Below, piece by piece: positions 18,510-27,406 of a stretch of DNA of 64,000 nucleotides. Under the pieces are notes generated by a model. The model was not told the origin of the DNA and ran no database searches. It worked only from the letters and a program-made list of their open reading frames with translations. How positions within the stretch are numbered: position 1 is the first letter of the stretch; each line of letters begins with the position of its first letter. The DNA is taken from positions 1 through 64,000 of the forward strand of contig JAUUPT010000008.1 in assembly GCA_030843315.1 (NCBI GenBank). The letters are read 5' to 3'. The position numbers and the translations under genes were made by a program. The DNA comes from Bacteroidaceae bacterium. GTDB lineage: Bacteria > Bacteroidota > Bacteroidia > Bacteroidales > Bacteroidaceae.

Positions 18510-19715
18510 ATGGAAAAGAAGAAAAAAGTAGTAGTCGCATTCAGCGGCGGTTTGGACACCTCTTACACGGTGATGTATCTTGCCAAGGAAAAAGGATACG
18601 AAGTATATGCTGCCTGCGCCAATACCGGTGGTTTCAGCCCCGAGCAGTTGAAGACCAACGAAGAGAATGCCTACAAGTTGGGCGCTACGAAGTACGTCAC
18701 CATCGACGTGACACAAGAATATTACGAGAAGAGCTTGAAATATATGATATTCGGCAACGTACTACGCAACGGTACTTACCCTATCTCCGTAAGTTCCGAG
18801 CGTATATTCCAGGCACTTGCCATTGCACGCTATGCCAACGAGATCGGAGCAGATGCCATCGCTCACGGTTCTACCGGTGCAGGCAACGACCAGATTCGTT
18901 TCGACATGACATTCCTTGTGATGGCTCCGGGTGTGGAAATCATCACCCTGACGCGTGATATGGCGCTGAGCCGTCAGGAAGAAATAGACTACCTGAACAA
19001 GCACGGCTTTGCCGCCGACTTTGCCAAACTGAAATACTCTTATAACGTAGGTCTGTGGGGTACTTCCATCTGCGGCGGCGAGATTCTGGACTCTGCACAG
19101 GGGTTGCCCGAAAGCGCTTACCTGAAACATTGCGAGAAAGAAGGCAGCGAGCAGTTGCGCCTCACTTTCGAGAAGGGTGAGTTGAAAGCTGTGAACGATG
19201 AGAAGTTCGACGATCCTATCCAGGCCATTCAGAAAGTAGAAGAGATTGGCGCTGCATACGGTATCGGCCGTGATATGCACGTAGGTGATACAATTATCGG
19301 TATCAAAGGCCGCGTAGGTTTCGAGGCTGCCGCTCCGATGCTGATTATCGGTGCACACCGCTTCCTGGAGAAATACACGCTGAGCAAATGGCAGCAATAC
19401 TGGAAAGACCAGGTAGCCAACTGGTACGGAATGTTCCTGCACGAAAGCCAATACCTGGAACCGGTGATGCGCGACATCGAAGCCATGCTGACCGAAAGCC
19501 AGCGCAACGTAAACGGTACGGCTATCCTCGAACTTCGCCCGCTCGGCTTCTCTACCGTAGGTGTGGAAAGCGAAGACGACCTCGTGAAGAACAAGCTCGG
19601 CGAATACGGCGAAATGCAGAAGGGCTGGACGGCAGAAGATGCCAAGGGCTTTATCAAGGTAACTTCTACCCCGCTGCGCGCCTATTATGCAAATCATAAA
19701 GACGAGAAAATATAA
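18510..19715 (+). CDS. argG: Argininosuccinate synthase
   Basis: 401 residues, the normal length. The ATP pyrophosphatase loop FSGGLDTSY is at residues about 11-19, and STGAGNDQIRFD near 125 marks the citrulline/aspartate site. The enzyme condenses citrulline and aspartate using ATP in the cytoplasm. It is the second-to-last step of arginine synthesis, followed by ArgH, which is encoded about 8 kb away on the opposite strand. It lies within the argR-GNAT-argG-argC-argD run. Confidence 0.97.
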   Translation: MEKKKKVVVAFSGGLDTSYTVMYLAKEKGYEVYAACANTGGFSPEQLKTNEENAYKLGATKYVTIDVTQEYYEKSLKYMIFGNVLRNGTYPISVSSERIFQALAIARYANEIGADAIAHGSTGAGNDQIRFDMTFLVMAPGVEIITLTRDMALSRQEEIDYLNKHGFAADFAKLKYSYNVGLWGTSICGGEILDSAQGLPESAYLKHCEKEGSEQLRLTFEKGELKAVNDEKFDDPIQAIQKVEEIGAAYGIGRDMHVGDTIIGIKGRVGFEAAAPMLIIGAHRFLEKYTLSKWQQYWKDQVANWYGMFLHESQYLEPVMRDIEAMLTESQRNVNGTAILELRPLGFSTVGVESEDDLVKNKLGEYGEMQKGWTAEDAKGFIKVTSTPLRAYYANHKDEKI

Positions 19716-19728
19716 AAGATAAAACAAC

Positions 19729-20697
19729 ATGATAAAAGTAGGAATCATCGGCGGAGCCGGATACACGGCAGGTGAACTGATACGCTTGCTGCTCAACCAT
19801 CCGGAAGCGGAAATCGTTTTCATCAACAGTTCAAGCAACGCCGGCAATAAAATAACCGACGTACACGAAGGACTGTACGGTGAAACTGACTTAGTATTCA
19901 CCGACCAGCTCCCGCTGGACGAAATCGACGTACTCTTCTTCTGCACCGCACATGGTGACACGAAGAAGTTCCTGGAAAGCCACAACGTACCCGAAGAGTT
20001 GAAGATCATCGACCTCTCCATGGACTACCGCATCGCTTCTCCCGAGCACGACTTCATCTACGGCCTGCCGGAACTGAACCGCCGCGCCACCTGCACTGCG
20101 AAGCACGTTGCCAATCCGGGTTGCTTTGCCACTTGCATCCAGTTGGGTTTGCTTCCGCTTGCCAAGCACCTGATGCTGAACGACGACATCATGGTAAATG
20201 CCATCACCGGCAGTACGGGTGCAGGCGTAAAGCCGGGTGCAACCAGCCACTTCAGCTGGCGCAACAATAACATAAGCATCTACAAGGCTTTCGAGCACCA
20301 GCACGTGCCCGAAATCAAGCAATCGCTCAAGCAGTTGCAGAACAGCTTCGACTCGGAAGTCGACTTCATTCCTTACCGTGGCGATTTCCCCCGCGGCATC
20401 TTCGCTACCATCGTAGTAAAGACGAAAGTGTCGCTCGAAGAAATCGTACGCATGTACGAGGAGTACTATGCCAAAGATTCCTTTACCCATATCGTAGACA
20501 AGAACATCGACCTGAAGCAAGTGGTGAACACCAACAAATGCCTCATCCATCTGGAGAAGCATGGCGACAAACTGCTCATCATCTCCTGCATCGACAACTT
20601 GCTGAAAGGTGCCAGCGGTCAGGCTGTGCACAACATGAATCTGATGTTTAACCTGGAAGAGACTGTAGGTTTACAGTTAAAGCCTTCCGCATTCTAA
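19729..20697 (+). CDS. argC: N-acyl-gamma-glutamyl-phosphate reductase
   Basis: 322 residues. An NADP-binding Rossmann start GIIGGAGYTAGEL is followed by the active-site segment NPGCFATCIQLG with the catalytic Cys near residue 132. The enzyme reduces the acyl-glutamyl phosphate to the semialdehyde. In this organism the acyl group is probably succinyl, given the succinylornithine carbamoyltransferase at 42.4 kb. It ends six bases before argD. Confidence 0.96.
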   Translation: MIKVGIIGGAGYTAGELIRLLLNHPEAEIVFINSSSNAGNKITDVHEGLYGETDLVFTDQLPLDEIDVLFFCTAHGDTKKFLESHNVPEELKIIDLSMDYRIASPEHDFIYGLPELNRRATCTAKHVANPGCFATCIQLGLLPLAKHLMLNDDIMVNAITGSTGAGVKPGATSHFSWRNNNISIYKAFEHQHVPEIKQSLKQLQNSFDSEVDFIPYRGDFPRGIFATIVVKTKVSLEEIVRMYEEYYAKDSFTHIVDKNIDLKQVVNTNKCLIHLEKHGDKLLIISCIDNLLKGASGQAVHNMNLMFNLEETVGLQLKPSAF

Positions 20698-20702
20698 AAA
20701 AC

Positions 20703-21824
20703 ATGAAGTTATTCGACGTATATCCCCTCTTCGACATCAACATTGTCAAGGGAAAAGGCTGCCACGTATGGGACGAGAACGGTACAGAGTACCTCGACCT
20801 CTATGGCGGTCATGCGGTTATCTCTATCGGGCATGCGCATCCGCATTATGTAGAGATGATAAGCAAACAAGTAGCGACGCTGGGATTCTATTCCAACTCC
20901 GTCATCAACAAGTTGCAGCAGCAGGTAGCCGAGCGACTGGGAAAAGTCTGTGGTTATGACGACTACTCCCTGTTCCTTATTAACAGCGGCGCCGAAGCAA
21001 ACGAAAATGCCCTGAAACTGGCTTCCTTCTACAACGGACGCACCCGCGTGGTATCTTTCTCCAAAGCTTTCCACGGCCGCACCTCGCTGGCAGTAGAAGT
21101 AACCAACAATCCTAAAATCATCGCCCCCATCAATGACTGCGGACACGTAACGTATCTGCCGCTAAACGATATCGAAGCGATGAAAGCCGAATTGGCAAAA
21201 GGCGACGTTTGTGCCGTGATTATTGAAGGCATCCAGGGCGTAGGCGGTATACAACTACCTACCGACGAATTCATGCACGCCCTGCGCCAAGCCTGCACCG
21301 AGCACAATACCGTATTGATACTGGACGAAATCCAAAGCGGTTACGGCCGTAGCGGCAAGTTCTTCGCCCACCAGTACAACGGCATCAAAGCCGACATCAT
21401 CACCGTAGCCAAAGGCATCGGCAACGGCTTCCCGATGGGAGGCGTACTTATCAGCCCGATGTTCACTGCCATATACGGACAACTGGGAACCACCTTCGGC
21501 GGAAACCACCTGGCTTGCAGTGCCGCACTCGCCGTACTGGACGTGATAGAGCAGGAAAACCTGTTAGAGAATGCCGCTAAAGTAGGCGAATACCTGATTG
21601 CGGAACTGAAGAAACTCCCCCAAATCAAGGAAGTTCGCGGACGCGGCCTGATGATAGGTATGGAGTTTGAAGAACCCATCAAAGACTTGCGTCTGAAGCT
21701 GCTGAAAGAGCAACATGTATTTACCGGCGTCAGCGGCACAAACGTCATTCGTTTGTTGCCCCCGCTCTGCCTCAGCATGGAGGAAGCAAAAGAATTCCTC
21801 GAACGCTTTCAGAAGGTTCTTTGA
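20703..21824 (+). CDS. argD: N-acylornithine aminotransferase
   Basis: 373 residues of the class III PLP-dependent aminotransferases. Landmarks: INSGAEANENALKLA near 95, the Asp of LDEIQSGYGRSG near 205, and the PLP lysine in VAKGIGNGFPMGG near 231. It converts the N-acylglutamate semialdehyde to N-acylornithine. It is the last gene of the argR operon, with a terminator hairpin 30 bases after the stop. Acetyl or succinyl preference cannot be read directly, but succinyl is expected from the pathway. Confidence 0.95.
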   Translation: MKLFDVYPLFDINIVKGKGCHVWDENGTEYLDLYGGHAVISIGHAHPHYVEMISKQVATLGFYSNSVINKLQQQVAERLGKVCGYDDYSLFLINSGAEANENALKLASFYNGRTRVVSFSKAFHGRTSLAVEVTNNPKIIAPINDCGHVTYLPLNDIEAMKAELAKGDVCAVIIEGIQGVGGIQLPTDEFMHALRQACTEHNTVLILDEIQSGYGRSGKFFAHQYNGIKADIITVAKGIGNGFPMGGVLISPMFTAIYGQLGTTFGGNHLACSAALAVLDVIEQENLLENAAKVGEYLIAELKKLPQIKEVRGRGLMIGMEFEEPIKDLRLKLLKEQHVFTGVSGTNVIRLLPPLCLSMEEAKEFLERFQKVL

Positions 21825-21854
21825 TATATTTGACAGATAATCAGCCAGCAAAAC

Positions 21855-21896
21855 AAACGACCGTAAAGACAATCCCTCTCTTTTCGGTCGTTTTTA
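21855..21896 (+). terminator. Terminator after argD
   Basis: AAACGACCG (21855-21863) pairs with CGGTCGTTT (21885-21893), and a run of T follows. It closes the argR operon and separates it from proC. Confidence 0.8.
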
Positions 21897-21909
21897 CATC
21901 AAATTTATC

Positions 21910-21917
21910 TACCTTTG
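21910..21917 (+). promoter_or_regulatory. -7 promoter box of proC
   Basis: TACCTTTG fits TAnnTTTG and lies 33 bases before the proC start, just after the argD terminator, so proC has its own promoter. Confidence 0.6.
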
Positions 21918-21949
21918 TACACAGATTACTCATTTAATACCAAGAATAT

Positions 21950-22723
21950 ATGAGAACAGCAATCATCGGAGCAGGAAATATGGGCGGCTCCATCGCCCGT
22001 GGGCTGGCAAAAGGGACTATCATTCCCGCCAGCGATATCATCGTTTCAAACCCCTCGCAAGGCAAACTGGATGCATTGAAAGCAGAATTCCCCGCCATGC
22101 AGACTACCCACGATAATCAGGAGGCCGTAACCGGCGCAGACTTTATCATCCTTGCCGTGAAACCCTGGCTGATAAAGCCCGTAGTGAGCGAACTGAAGTT
22201 GAAAAGCAAGCAGATCATCATCTCCGTAGCCGCCGGCATCCCCTTTGAGGAGTTGGCACACTATGTAGCAGACAAGACGATGACCATGTTCCGCCTCATC
22301 CCCAACACCGCCATCAGCGAACTGGAAAGCATGACCCTCATTGCCAGCCGCAACGCTACCCACGAGCAGGAACAACTGATGCTGGACATCTTCAACCAGA
22401 TGGGACTTGCCATGCTCATCCCCGAAGAGAAGATTGCAGCCACCACTTCCATGACTTCCTGTGGCATAGCCTACGTGCTGAAGTACATCCAAGCCGCCAT
22501 GCAGGCAGGCATCGAACTGGGCGTATACCCCAAAGACGGCATGCGCATGGTAGCCCAATCGGTGAAAGGTGCTGCCGAACTGATACTGAACAATGACACC
22601 CACCCCAGCGTGGAGATAGATAAGGTATGCACCCCCGGCGGTATCACCATCAAGGGCATCAACGAGCTGGATCACGAAGGATTCTCTTCCGCCATCATCA
22701 AAGCCATCAAGAAAAGCGTATAA
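21950..22723 (+). CDS. proC: Pyrroline-5-carboxylate reductase
   Basis: 257 residues. The NAD(P) loop GAGNMGGSIARGL is at residues 6-18, and the C-terminal signature ending VCTPGGITIKG is near 226-236. It performs the last step of proline synthesis. The first two enzymes, ProB and ProA, are encoded at 39.9-42.3 kb. It follows the argD terminator and starts a new unit with the XRE-cupin and acyl-CoA ligase genes. Confidence 0.96.
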   Translation: MRTAIIGAGNMGGSIARGLAKGTIIPASDIIVSNPSQGKLDALKAEFPAMQTTHDNQEAVTGADFIILAVKPWLIKPVVSELKLKSKQIIISVAAGIPFEELAHYVADKTMTMFRLIPNTAISELESMTLIASRNATHEQEQLMLDIFNQMGLAMLIPEEKIAATTSMTSCGIAYVLKYIQAAMQAGIELGVYPKDGMRMVAQSVKGAAELILNNDTHPSVEIDKVCTPGGITIKGINELDHEGFSSAIIKAIKKSV

Positions 22724-22759
22724 AACGAACTAAATACATATAACTAATTCATCAACCAT

Positions 22760-23314
22760 ATGGAAGACCAAATCAGACAAATAGCCGAACGCCTGCGCGG
22801 ACTGCGAGAAGTACTGGAGCTTACCGCCGAAGACATTGCCCGCGACTGCGACCTTTCTGCTGAAGAATATCGCCTTGCCGAAACGGGAGACTTCGATATC
22901 TCCGTCAGCATGTTGCAAAAGATTGCCCGCCACTACGGGATTTCGCTGGACGCATTGATGTTCGGCCAGGAACCCAAGATGAGTACTTACTTCCTGACAC
23001 GTGCCGGAAAAGGCACGAGCATAGAGCGTACCAAAGCCTACAAATACCAGTCGCTGGCAGCCGGTTTCATCAACCGCAACGCCGACCCGTTCATCGTCAC
23101 CGTGGAACCGAAAGCAGACGACGAACCGATACACTACAACAGCCACGCCGGACAAGAATTCAACCTGGTGCTGGAAGGGCGTATGATGGTGAGCATCGAA
23201 GGCAAAGAACTTATTTTAAACGAAGGAGACAGCCTGTACTTCAACTCCAAACTGCCCCACGGCATGAAGGCGCTGGATGGAAAGACGGTACGTTTCCTGG
23301 CGGTAATCATGTAA
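22760..23314 (+). CDS. XRE-type regulator with C-terminal cupin domain
   Basis: 184 residues. A helix-turn-helix of the XRE type covers about 5-65 (LRGLREVLELTAEDIARDC), and a cupin_2 beta barrel about 105-180 (HAGQEFNLVLEGRMMV, then GDSLYFNSKLPHGMKAL). Such proteins usually sense a small metabolite and control an adjacent enzyme gene. Here the adjacent gene, 15 bases downstream, is an acyl-CoA ligase, so that gene is the likely target. The ligand is unknown. Confidence 0.9.
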   Translation: MEDQIRQIAERLRGLREVLELTAEDIARDCDLSAEEYRLAETGDFDISVSMLQKIARHYGISLDALMFGQEPKMSTYFLTRAGKGTSIERTKAYKYQSLAAGFINRNADPFIVTVEPKADDEPIHYNSHAGQEFNLVLEGRMMVSIEGKELILNEGDSLYFNSKLPHGMKALDGKTVRFLAVIM

Positions 23315-23329
23315 TTCCTCTTACTTATT

Positions 23330-24985
23330 ATGGTAGAAAAATTCTTATCACAGACGTCCTTCACATCACAGGAGGACTTCGTAAAGAACCTGAAGATAAA
23401 CGTACCGGAGAACTTCAACTTCGGCTACGATGTAGTAGATGCCTGGGCTGCCGAGCAACCCGACAAACCCGCCCTGCTATGGACCAACGATAAAGACGAA
23501 CACCGGCAATTCAGCTTCGCCGATATGAAACGCTACACCGACATGACGGCTTCGTACTTCCAAAGCCTCGGCATCGGTCACGGAGACATGGTGATGCTGA
23601 TACTGAAGCGTCGCTTCGAATTCTGGTACAGCATCATTGCGCTGCACAAGCTCGGCGCCGTAGTTATCCCCGCCACGCACTTGCTGACGAAGAAAGACAT
23701 TGTTTACCGTTGCAACGCTGCCGACATCAAGATGATAGTCTGTGCCGGCGAAAGCGTCATCACCGACCACATCACCGCCGCCATGCCCGATTCTCCCTCA
23801 GTGAAGCATCTCGTCAGCGTAGGGCCCGAAGTGGCGGAAGGATTTGAGGACTTCCACAAAGGCATCGAAGCCGCCGCTCCTTTCGTTAAGCCGGAACATC
23901 CCAATACCAATGAAGACATCTCCCTGATGTACTTCACCAGCGGAACCACCGGAGAACCGAAGATGGTAGCCCATGACTTCACCTATCCGCTGGGGCACAT
24001 CGTCACCGGCAGCTTCTGGCACAACCTGACCGAACAGAGCCTCCACCTCACCATTGCCGACACCGGCTGGGGAAAAGCCGTATGGGGCAAACTCTACGGA
24101 CAGTGGATAGCAGGAGCCAATATCTTTGTATACGACCACGAAAAGTTCACCCCCGCCGCCATACTGGAGAAGATACAAGACTACCACGTCACTTCCCTCT
24201 GTGCGCCGCCCACCATCTTCCGCTTCCTCATCCACGAGGATCTGACGAAGTACGACCTCTCCAGCCTGAAGTACTGCACCATCGCCGGAGAAGCCCTGAA
24301 CCCTGCCGTATTCGACACCTTCAAGAAGCTAACGGGCATCAAGCTGATGGAAGGCTTCGGCCAGACCGAAACCACGCTTACCGTTGCCACCATGCCCTGG
24401 ATGGAACCAAAACCGGGCAGCATGGGATTACCCAATCCGCAATACGACGTAGACCTAATAGACTACGACGGGCGCTCGGTAGAAGCCGGCGAACAGGGAC
24501 AAATCGTAATCCGCACCGACAAGGGCAAACCACTGGGACTCTTCAAAGAGTACTACCGCGATGCAGAACGCAGCCACGAAGCATGGCACGACAACATCTA
24601 CTTCACAGGCGATGTCGCGTGGAAAGACGAAGACGGCTACCTATGGTTCGTAGGCCGTGCCGACGACGTTATCAAGAGTAGCGGCTACCGCATCGGCCCC
24701 TTCGAAGTGGAAAGTGCGCTGATGACGCATCCCGCCGTTGTAGAATGTGCCATCACCGGAGTACCCGACGAAATCCGCGGCCAGGTAGTGAAAGCAACTA
24801 TCGTGCTTTCTAAAGAATACAAGGATCGTGCCGGCGAAGAGCTTATCAAGGAATTGCAGAACCATGTGAAGAAGGTAACTGCACCCTACAAGTACCCGCG
24901 TGTCATCGAGTTTGTAGACGAACTGCCAAAGACCATCAGCGGAAAAATCCGCCGTGTGGAGATACGCGAGAACGACCAAAAGTAA
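23330..24985 (+). CDS. AMP-forming acyl-CoA ligase
   Basis: 551 residues of the adenylate-forming superfamily. Motifs in order: P-loop YFTSGTTGEPKMV near 203, GEALNP near 322, GFGQTET near 343, YFTGDVAW near 424, the hinge region SGYRIGPFEVE near 447, and the catalytic lysine in PKTISGKIRR near 535. It activates a carboxylic acid with ATP and joins it to CoA. It resembles acetyl- or medium-chain acyl-CoA synthetases; the acid is not determined. The upstream XRE-cupin gene probably regulates it. Confidence 0.9.
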   Translation: MVEKFLSQTSFTSQEDFVKNLKINVPENFNFGYDVVDAWAAEQPDKPALLWTNDKDEHRQFSFADMKRYTDMTASYFQSLGIGHGDMVMLILKRRFEFWYSIIALHKLGAVVIPATHLLTKKDIVYRCNAADIKMIVCAGESVITDHITAAMPDSPSVKHLVSVGPEVAEGFEDFHKGIEAAAPFVKPEHPNTNEDISLMYFTSGTTGEPKMVAHDFTYPLGHIVTGSFWHNLTEQSLHLTIADTGWGKAVWGKLYGQWIAGANIFVYDHEKFTPAAILEKIQDYHVTSLCAPPTIFRFLIHEDLTKYDLSSLKYCTIAGEALNPAVFDTFKKLTGIKLMEGFGQTETTLTVATMPWMEPKPGSMGLPNPQYDVDLIDYDGRSVEAGEQGQIVIRTDKGKPLGLFKEYYRDAERSHEAWHDNIYFTGDVAWKDEDGYLWFVGRADDVIKSSGYRIGPFEVESALMTHPAVVECAITGVPDEIRGQVVKATIVLSKEYKDRAGEELIKELQNHVKKVTAPYKYPRVIEFVDELPKTISGKIRRVEIRENDQK

Positions 24986-25001
24986 TTCAGCGACGAGCTA
25001 C

Positions 25002-25107
25002 AAGCTACGAGCTACAAGTTGCCATGCGGCATGCTTGTAGCTCGTATTCTTTTGTCACTCGCAGCCCGTCACTCGTCACTTGTAGCTCATAGCTCGTCAC
25101 TTGTAAC
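25002..25107. repeat. Degenerate 7-mer repeats with a 12-bp inverted repeat
   Basis: The stretch after the ligase gene is built from variants of the 7-mers GAGCTAC and AAGCTAC and of CTCGTCACTTGTA. ACGAGCTACAAG at 25007-25018 pairs perfectly with CTTGTAGCTCGT at 25034-25045, giving a hairpin that may end the proC-ligase transcript. The remainder to 25107 repeats the same words more loosely. Confidence 0.7.
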
Positions 25108-25161
25108 TATTTAACTATTATAAATCTATGCTATTTATACCTTTCCAAAAGATAAAAGACT

Positions 25162-25169
25162 TATATTTG
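25162..25169 (+). promoter_or_regulatory. -7 promoter box of the PagL-like gene
   Basis: TATATTTG fits TAnnTTTG, about 57 bases before the start codon. Confidence 0.5.
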
Positions 25170-25225
25170 CCAAGAAATTGAACTTAACTTCAGACTTTTA
25201 CAAACAATAAAGACCGGCACGGTAT

Positions 25226-26470
25226 ATGGAAAATAGGATACAGGCATGGAAGCTTCTGGTTTTCTTAGGTGCATTGCTTCTTCTGCCTGATAAGATATAT
25301 GCTCAGGAATGGACATCCGACTATGTTTCGGAGACAACACGGGACACCGTCCCATTTGCGCAACGCATTATCCACAGATTAGGCGTGGAAGGTCGTGTGG
25401 GCTACATATTCCCTACCAATCCTTTTCTGGAAGGCTACAACTCTAGAGGCAAAAGCATAAGTACCACCTATTCCGGTCATCTGAAATATTCATTCCAATT
25501 CCGCCCCCATACTGCTGTCGACCAAGCTTACATGGGCGCCTACCAAGGCATCGGCGTCGGCTATTTCGACTTCGGCAACAGCCAGGACTTGGGAACTCCT
25601 ATCGCACTCTATCTGTTTCAAGGAGGACGTCTGGCTCAAATCACTCCCCGACTGTCATTCAACTACGAATGGAACTTCGGAGCATCGTTCGGCTGGAAGC
25701 ACTACGACGAATACGAAAACCCGCAAAACAAAATCATCGGCTCAAGCACGAACGCTTATCTCAACGCCAGTCTCAACCTGAACTGGGCTGTTTCCCCACA
25801 GTTCGACCTGATAGTAGGAGCTACCGGTACCCACTTCTCCAACGGCAATACCGAATATCCCAATTCGGGTCTGAACACGATCGACTGGAAAGTGGGAGTG
25901 GTATATAACTTCAACCGCCGGGCGGACGAATTCGCCAAGTCCTGGCAGCGCCCCATTGTTCCGCCGTTTCCGCGCCATGTCAGCTACGACCTGACACTAT
26001 TCGGCTCGTGGCGCAAAAAGGCGGTGGACGTCAGCGGCGGGCAAGTGCCTGCACCGGGAGCTTATGGCGTATTCGGATTCAGCTTTGCGCCAATGTACAA
26101 CTTTGGCTATAAATTCCGTGCCGGTGTGGCACTGGATGGAATATATGACCATAGCGCCAACATTGAGCAAGCATACAACGGAATGGACGACTTCACTTCT
26201 CCTGCCTTCAATAAGCAAATCGCTTTGGGCCTGTCCGCCCGCGGCGAGTTTGTGATGCCTTATTTCACCATAGGCGTCGGACTTGGAGCAAACGTGCTGC
26301 ACAGCGGCGGCGACCTCAAGTCTTTCTATCAGATACTGGCACTGAAAATAGACGTCACCCGCAATACCTATCTCCACATCGGATACAACCTCAGGGAGTT
26401 TCACGACCCCAACTATCTGATGCTGGGCCTCGGTTTCCGCTTCAATAACAGACGACCAAAACTATTCTGA
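25226..26470 (+). CDS. Outer-membrane acyloxyacyl hydrolase / lipid A deacylase (PagL-like)
   Basis: 414 residues with a signal peptide ending near DKIYAQ. The mature part is a beta barrel with alternating aromatic strands. Residues about 200-215 read ATGTHFSNGNTEYPNSGLN, close to the PagL active-site loop: His203 and Ser205 fit the catalytic pair and Glu210 could be the third residue. PagL removes the 3-O-acyl chain of lipid A. The protein is more than twice as long as classical PagL, with a second barrel-like half from about 250, so the precise activity is uncertain. Confidence 0.7.
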   Translation: MENRIQAWKLLVFLGALLLLPDKIYAQEWTSDYVSETTRDTVPFAQRIIHRLGVEGRVGYIFPTNPFLEGYNSRGKSISTTYSGHLKYSFQFRPHTAVDQAYMGAYQGIGVGYFDFGNSQDLGTPIALYLFQGGRLAQITPRLSFNYEWNFGASFGWKHYDEYENPQNKIIGSSTNAYLNASLNLNWAVSPQFDLIVGATGTHFSNGNTEYPNSGLNTIDWKVGVVYNFNRRADEFAKSWQRPIVPPFPRHVSYDLTLFGSWRKKAVDVSGGQVPAPGAYGVFGFSFAPMYNFGYKFRAGVALDGIYDHSANIEQAYNGMDDFTSPAFNKQIALGLSARGEFVMPYFTIGVGLGANVLHSGGDLKSFYQILALKIDVTRNTYLHIGYNLREFHDPNYLMLGLGFRFNNRRPKLF

Positions 26471-26481
26471 GCAGATACAGC

Positions 26482-26814
26482 CTATAAATTGGCTTTATCG
26501 AACTCTTGAACGGCTTTTTCCAGCCTTTCCAGGCTCAGTTCGCCCGACTGTCTCCACAACTGTTCACCTTTTCTGAGCAGGATAAAGGTAGGAGTTACCT
26601 CAATGGTATAGGAGTCGGCAAGGGCACTTTCCTGGTCCACATCTACCTGCACCACTTCAAGTGTTCCCTCCATCTCTCTCTTAAATTCTCCCATAACGGG
26701 TTGCATACGCCTGCAATGAGGACACCACGTTGCATAAAACTCAGCCATTACCCAATCGCCATTAGCCAGTTTCTCTCTGTTCCTCTCTTCACGGGCTACT
26801 TTCTTCTCTTCCAT
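26482..26814 (-). CDS. Thioredoxin-family protein
   Basis: 110 residues with the thioredoxin fold and active site ATWCPHCRRMQP (Cys about 31 and 34). CPHC differs from the CGPC of housekeeping thioredoxin. The cis-proline segment VTPTFILL is present. There is no signal peptide; instead a charged N-terminal helix of about 18 residues (MEEKKVAREERNREK) precedes the fold. A cytoplasmic reductase or disulfide-handling role is likely. It is transcribed alone, converging on the PagL-like gene 11 bases away. Confidence 0.88.
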   Translation of the reverse strand: MEEKKVAREERNREKLANGDWVMAEFYATWCPHCRRMQPVMGEFKREMEGTLEVVQVDVDQESALADSYTIEVTPTFILLRKGEQLWRQSGELSLERLEKAVQEFDKANL

Positions 26815-27155
26815 ATCATTCCATTTTAATCAATAATTAAAAATTCAACAATATGGAAAGGAAAAAAGTTTATAGCATAAAGGATAATTTGCACTCAAAT
26901 CTGCATGCCGGAGCCTCACCCACCGCTAATACGGGAATTTGCCCGCTCCCCGCAAACGCCCTGTACATCGGGCTTAGAGAGCAAGAAGGATGTGCTATAA
27001 AAAAGTAGATGGTCTGATGAAGAGAAACGCATCATCTGTTTGGCCGAAACGCATGGTCTGTTGGGGCGAAACAGATGGTGCGTTTGCCCCGAACAGACCA
27101 TGCGTTTTGAAATGAATAAAGCCCCGTAAATTATTATTTACAGAGCTTTAAACAG
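26815..27155. other. Intergenic region holding 22-bp array B
   Basis: No gene is seen in these 341 bases. They hold the thioredoxin gene's upstream region and, from 27009, a 22-bp periodic array described separately. The 61-codon minus frame through the array looks like a chance frame. Confidence 0.7.
27009..27118. repeat. 22-bp periodic array B (five units)
   Basis: Five contiguous 22-base units at 27009, 27031, 27053, 27075 and 27097. The first four begin with AT and share words such as ATGGTCTG at the start and GAAACGC or GAAACAG at the end. The fourth and fifth carry GCGTTT, the inverse complement of AAACGC, so neighbouring units can pair. The array ends 37 bases downstream of the tRNA-Leu 3' end. 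Confidence 0.8.
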
Positions 27156-27239
27156 TACTCGAAGCGGGACTTGAACCCGCACAGCCGCAATGGCCAAAGG
27201 ATTTTAAGTCCTTCGTGTCTACCATTCCACCATTCGAGC
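27156..27239 (-). tRNA. tRNA-Leu (UAA anticodon)
   Basis: 84 bases with a long variable arm, as expected for leucine. On the minus strand the acceptor GCTCGAA pairs with TTCGAGT (one G-T pair). The anticodon loop CTTAAAA gives anticodon TAA, the T arm holds GGTTCAAGTCC, and the discriminator is A. CCA is not encoded. Confidence 0.96.
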
Positions 27240-27262
27240 ATCCATTATGCAAAAAAATGAAG

Positions 27263-27335
27263 AGCGGAAAACGAGACTCGAACTCGCGACCCTAACCTTG
27301 GCAAGGTTATGCTCTACCAACTGAGCTATTTCCGC
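27263..27335 (-). tRNA. tRNA-Gly (GCC anticodon)
   Basis: 73 bases. On the minus strand the acceptor GCGGAAA pairs perfectly with TTTCCGC, the D arm is AGCTCAGTTGGTAGAGC, the anticodon loop TTGCCAA gives GCC, and the T loop is TTCGAGT. CCA is not encoded. It lies 23 bases upstream of tRNA-Leu and is probably co-transcribed with it. Confidence 0.97.
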
Positions 27336-27406
27336 GTTTTTTGTAGAACGGATGCAAAGATAAGGAGTTTTCCCGTTCCCGCCAAATATTTCTTTTAAAA
27401 AGTATT

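Noticed and set aside
18762..20021. 419-codon open frame antisense to argG and argC
   Set aside because: It crosses two certain genes and their junction; composition is that of a complement frame.
27009..27118. CRISPR array at one of the 22-bp periodic regions
   Set aside because: Units are contiguous and degenerate with no constant repeat/unique spacer pattern, too short, and no cas genes are present.
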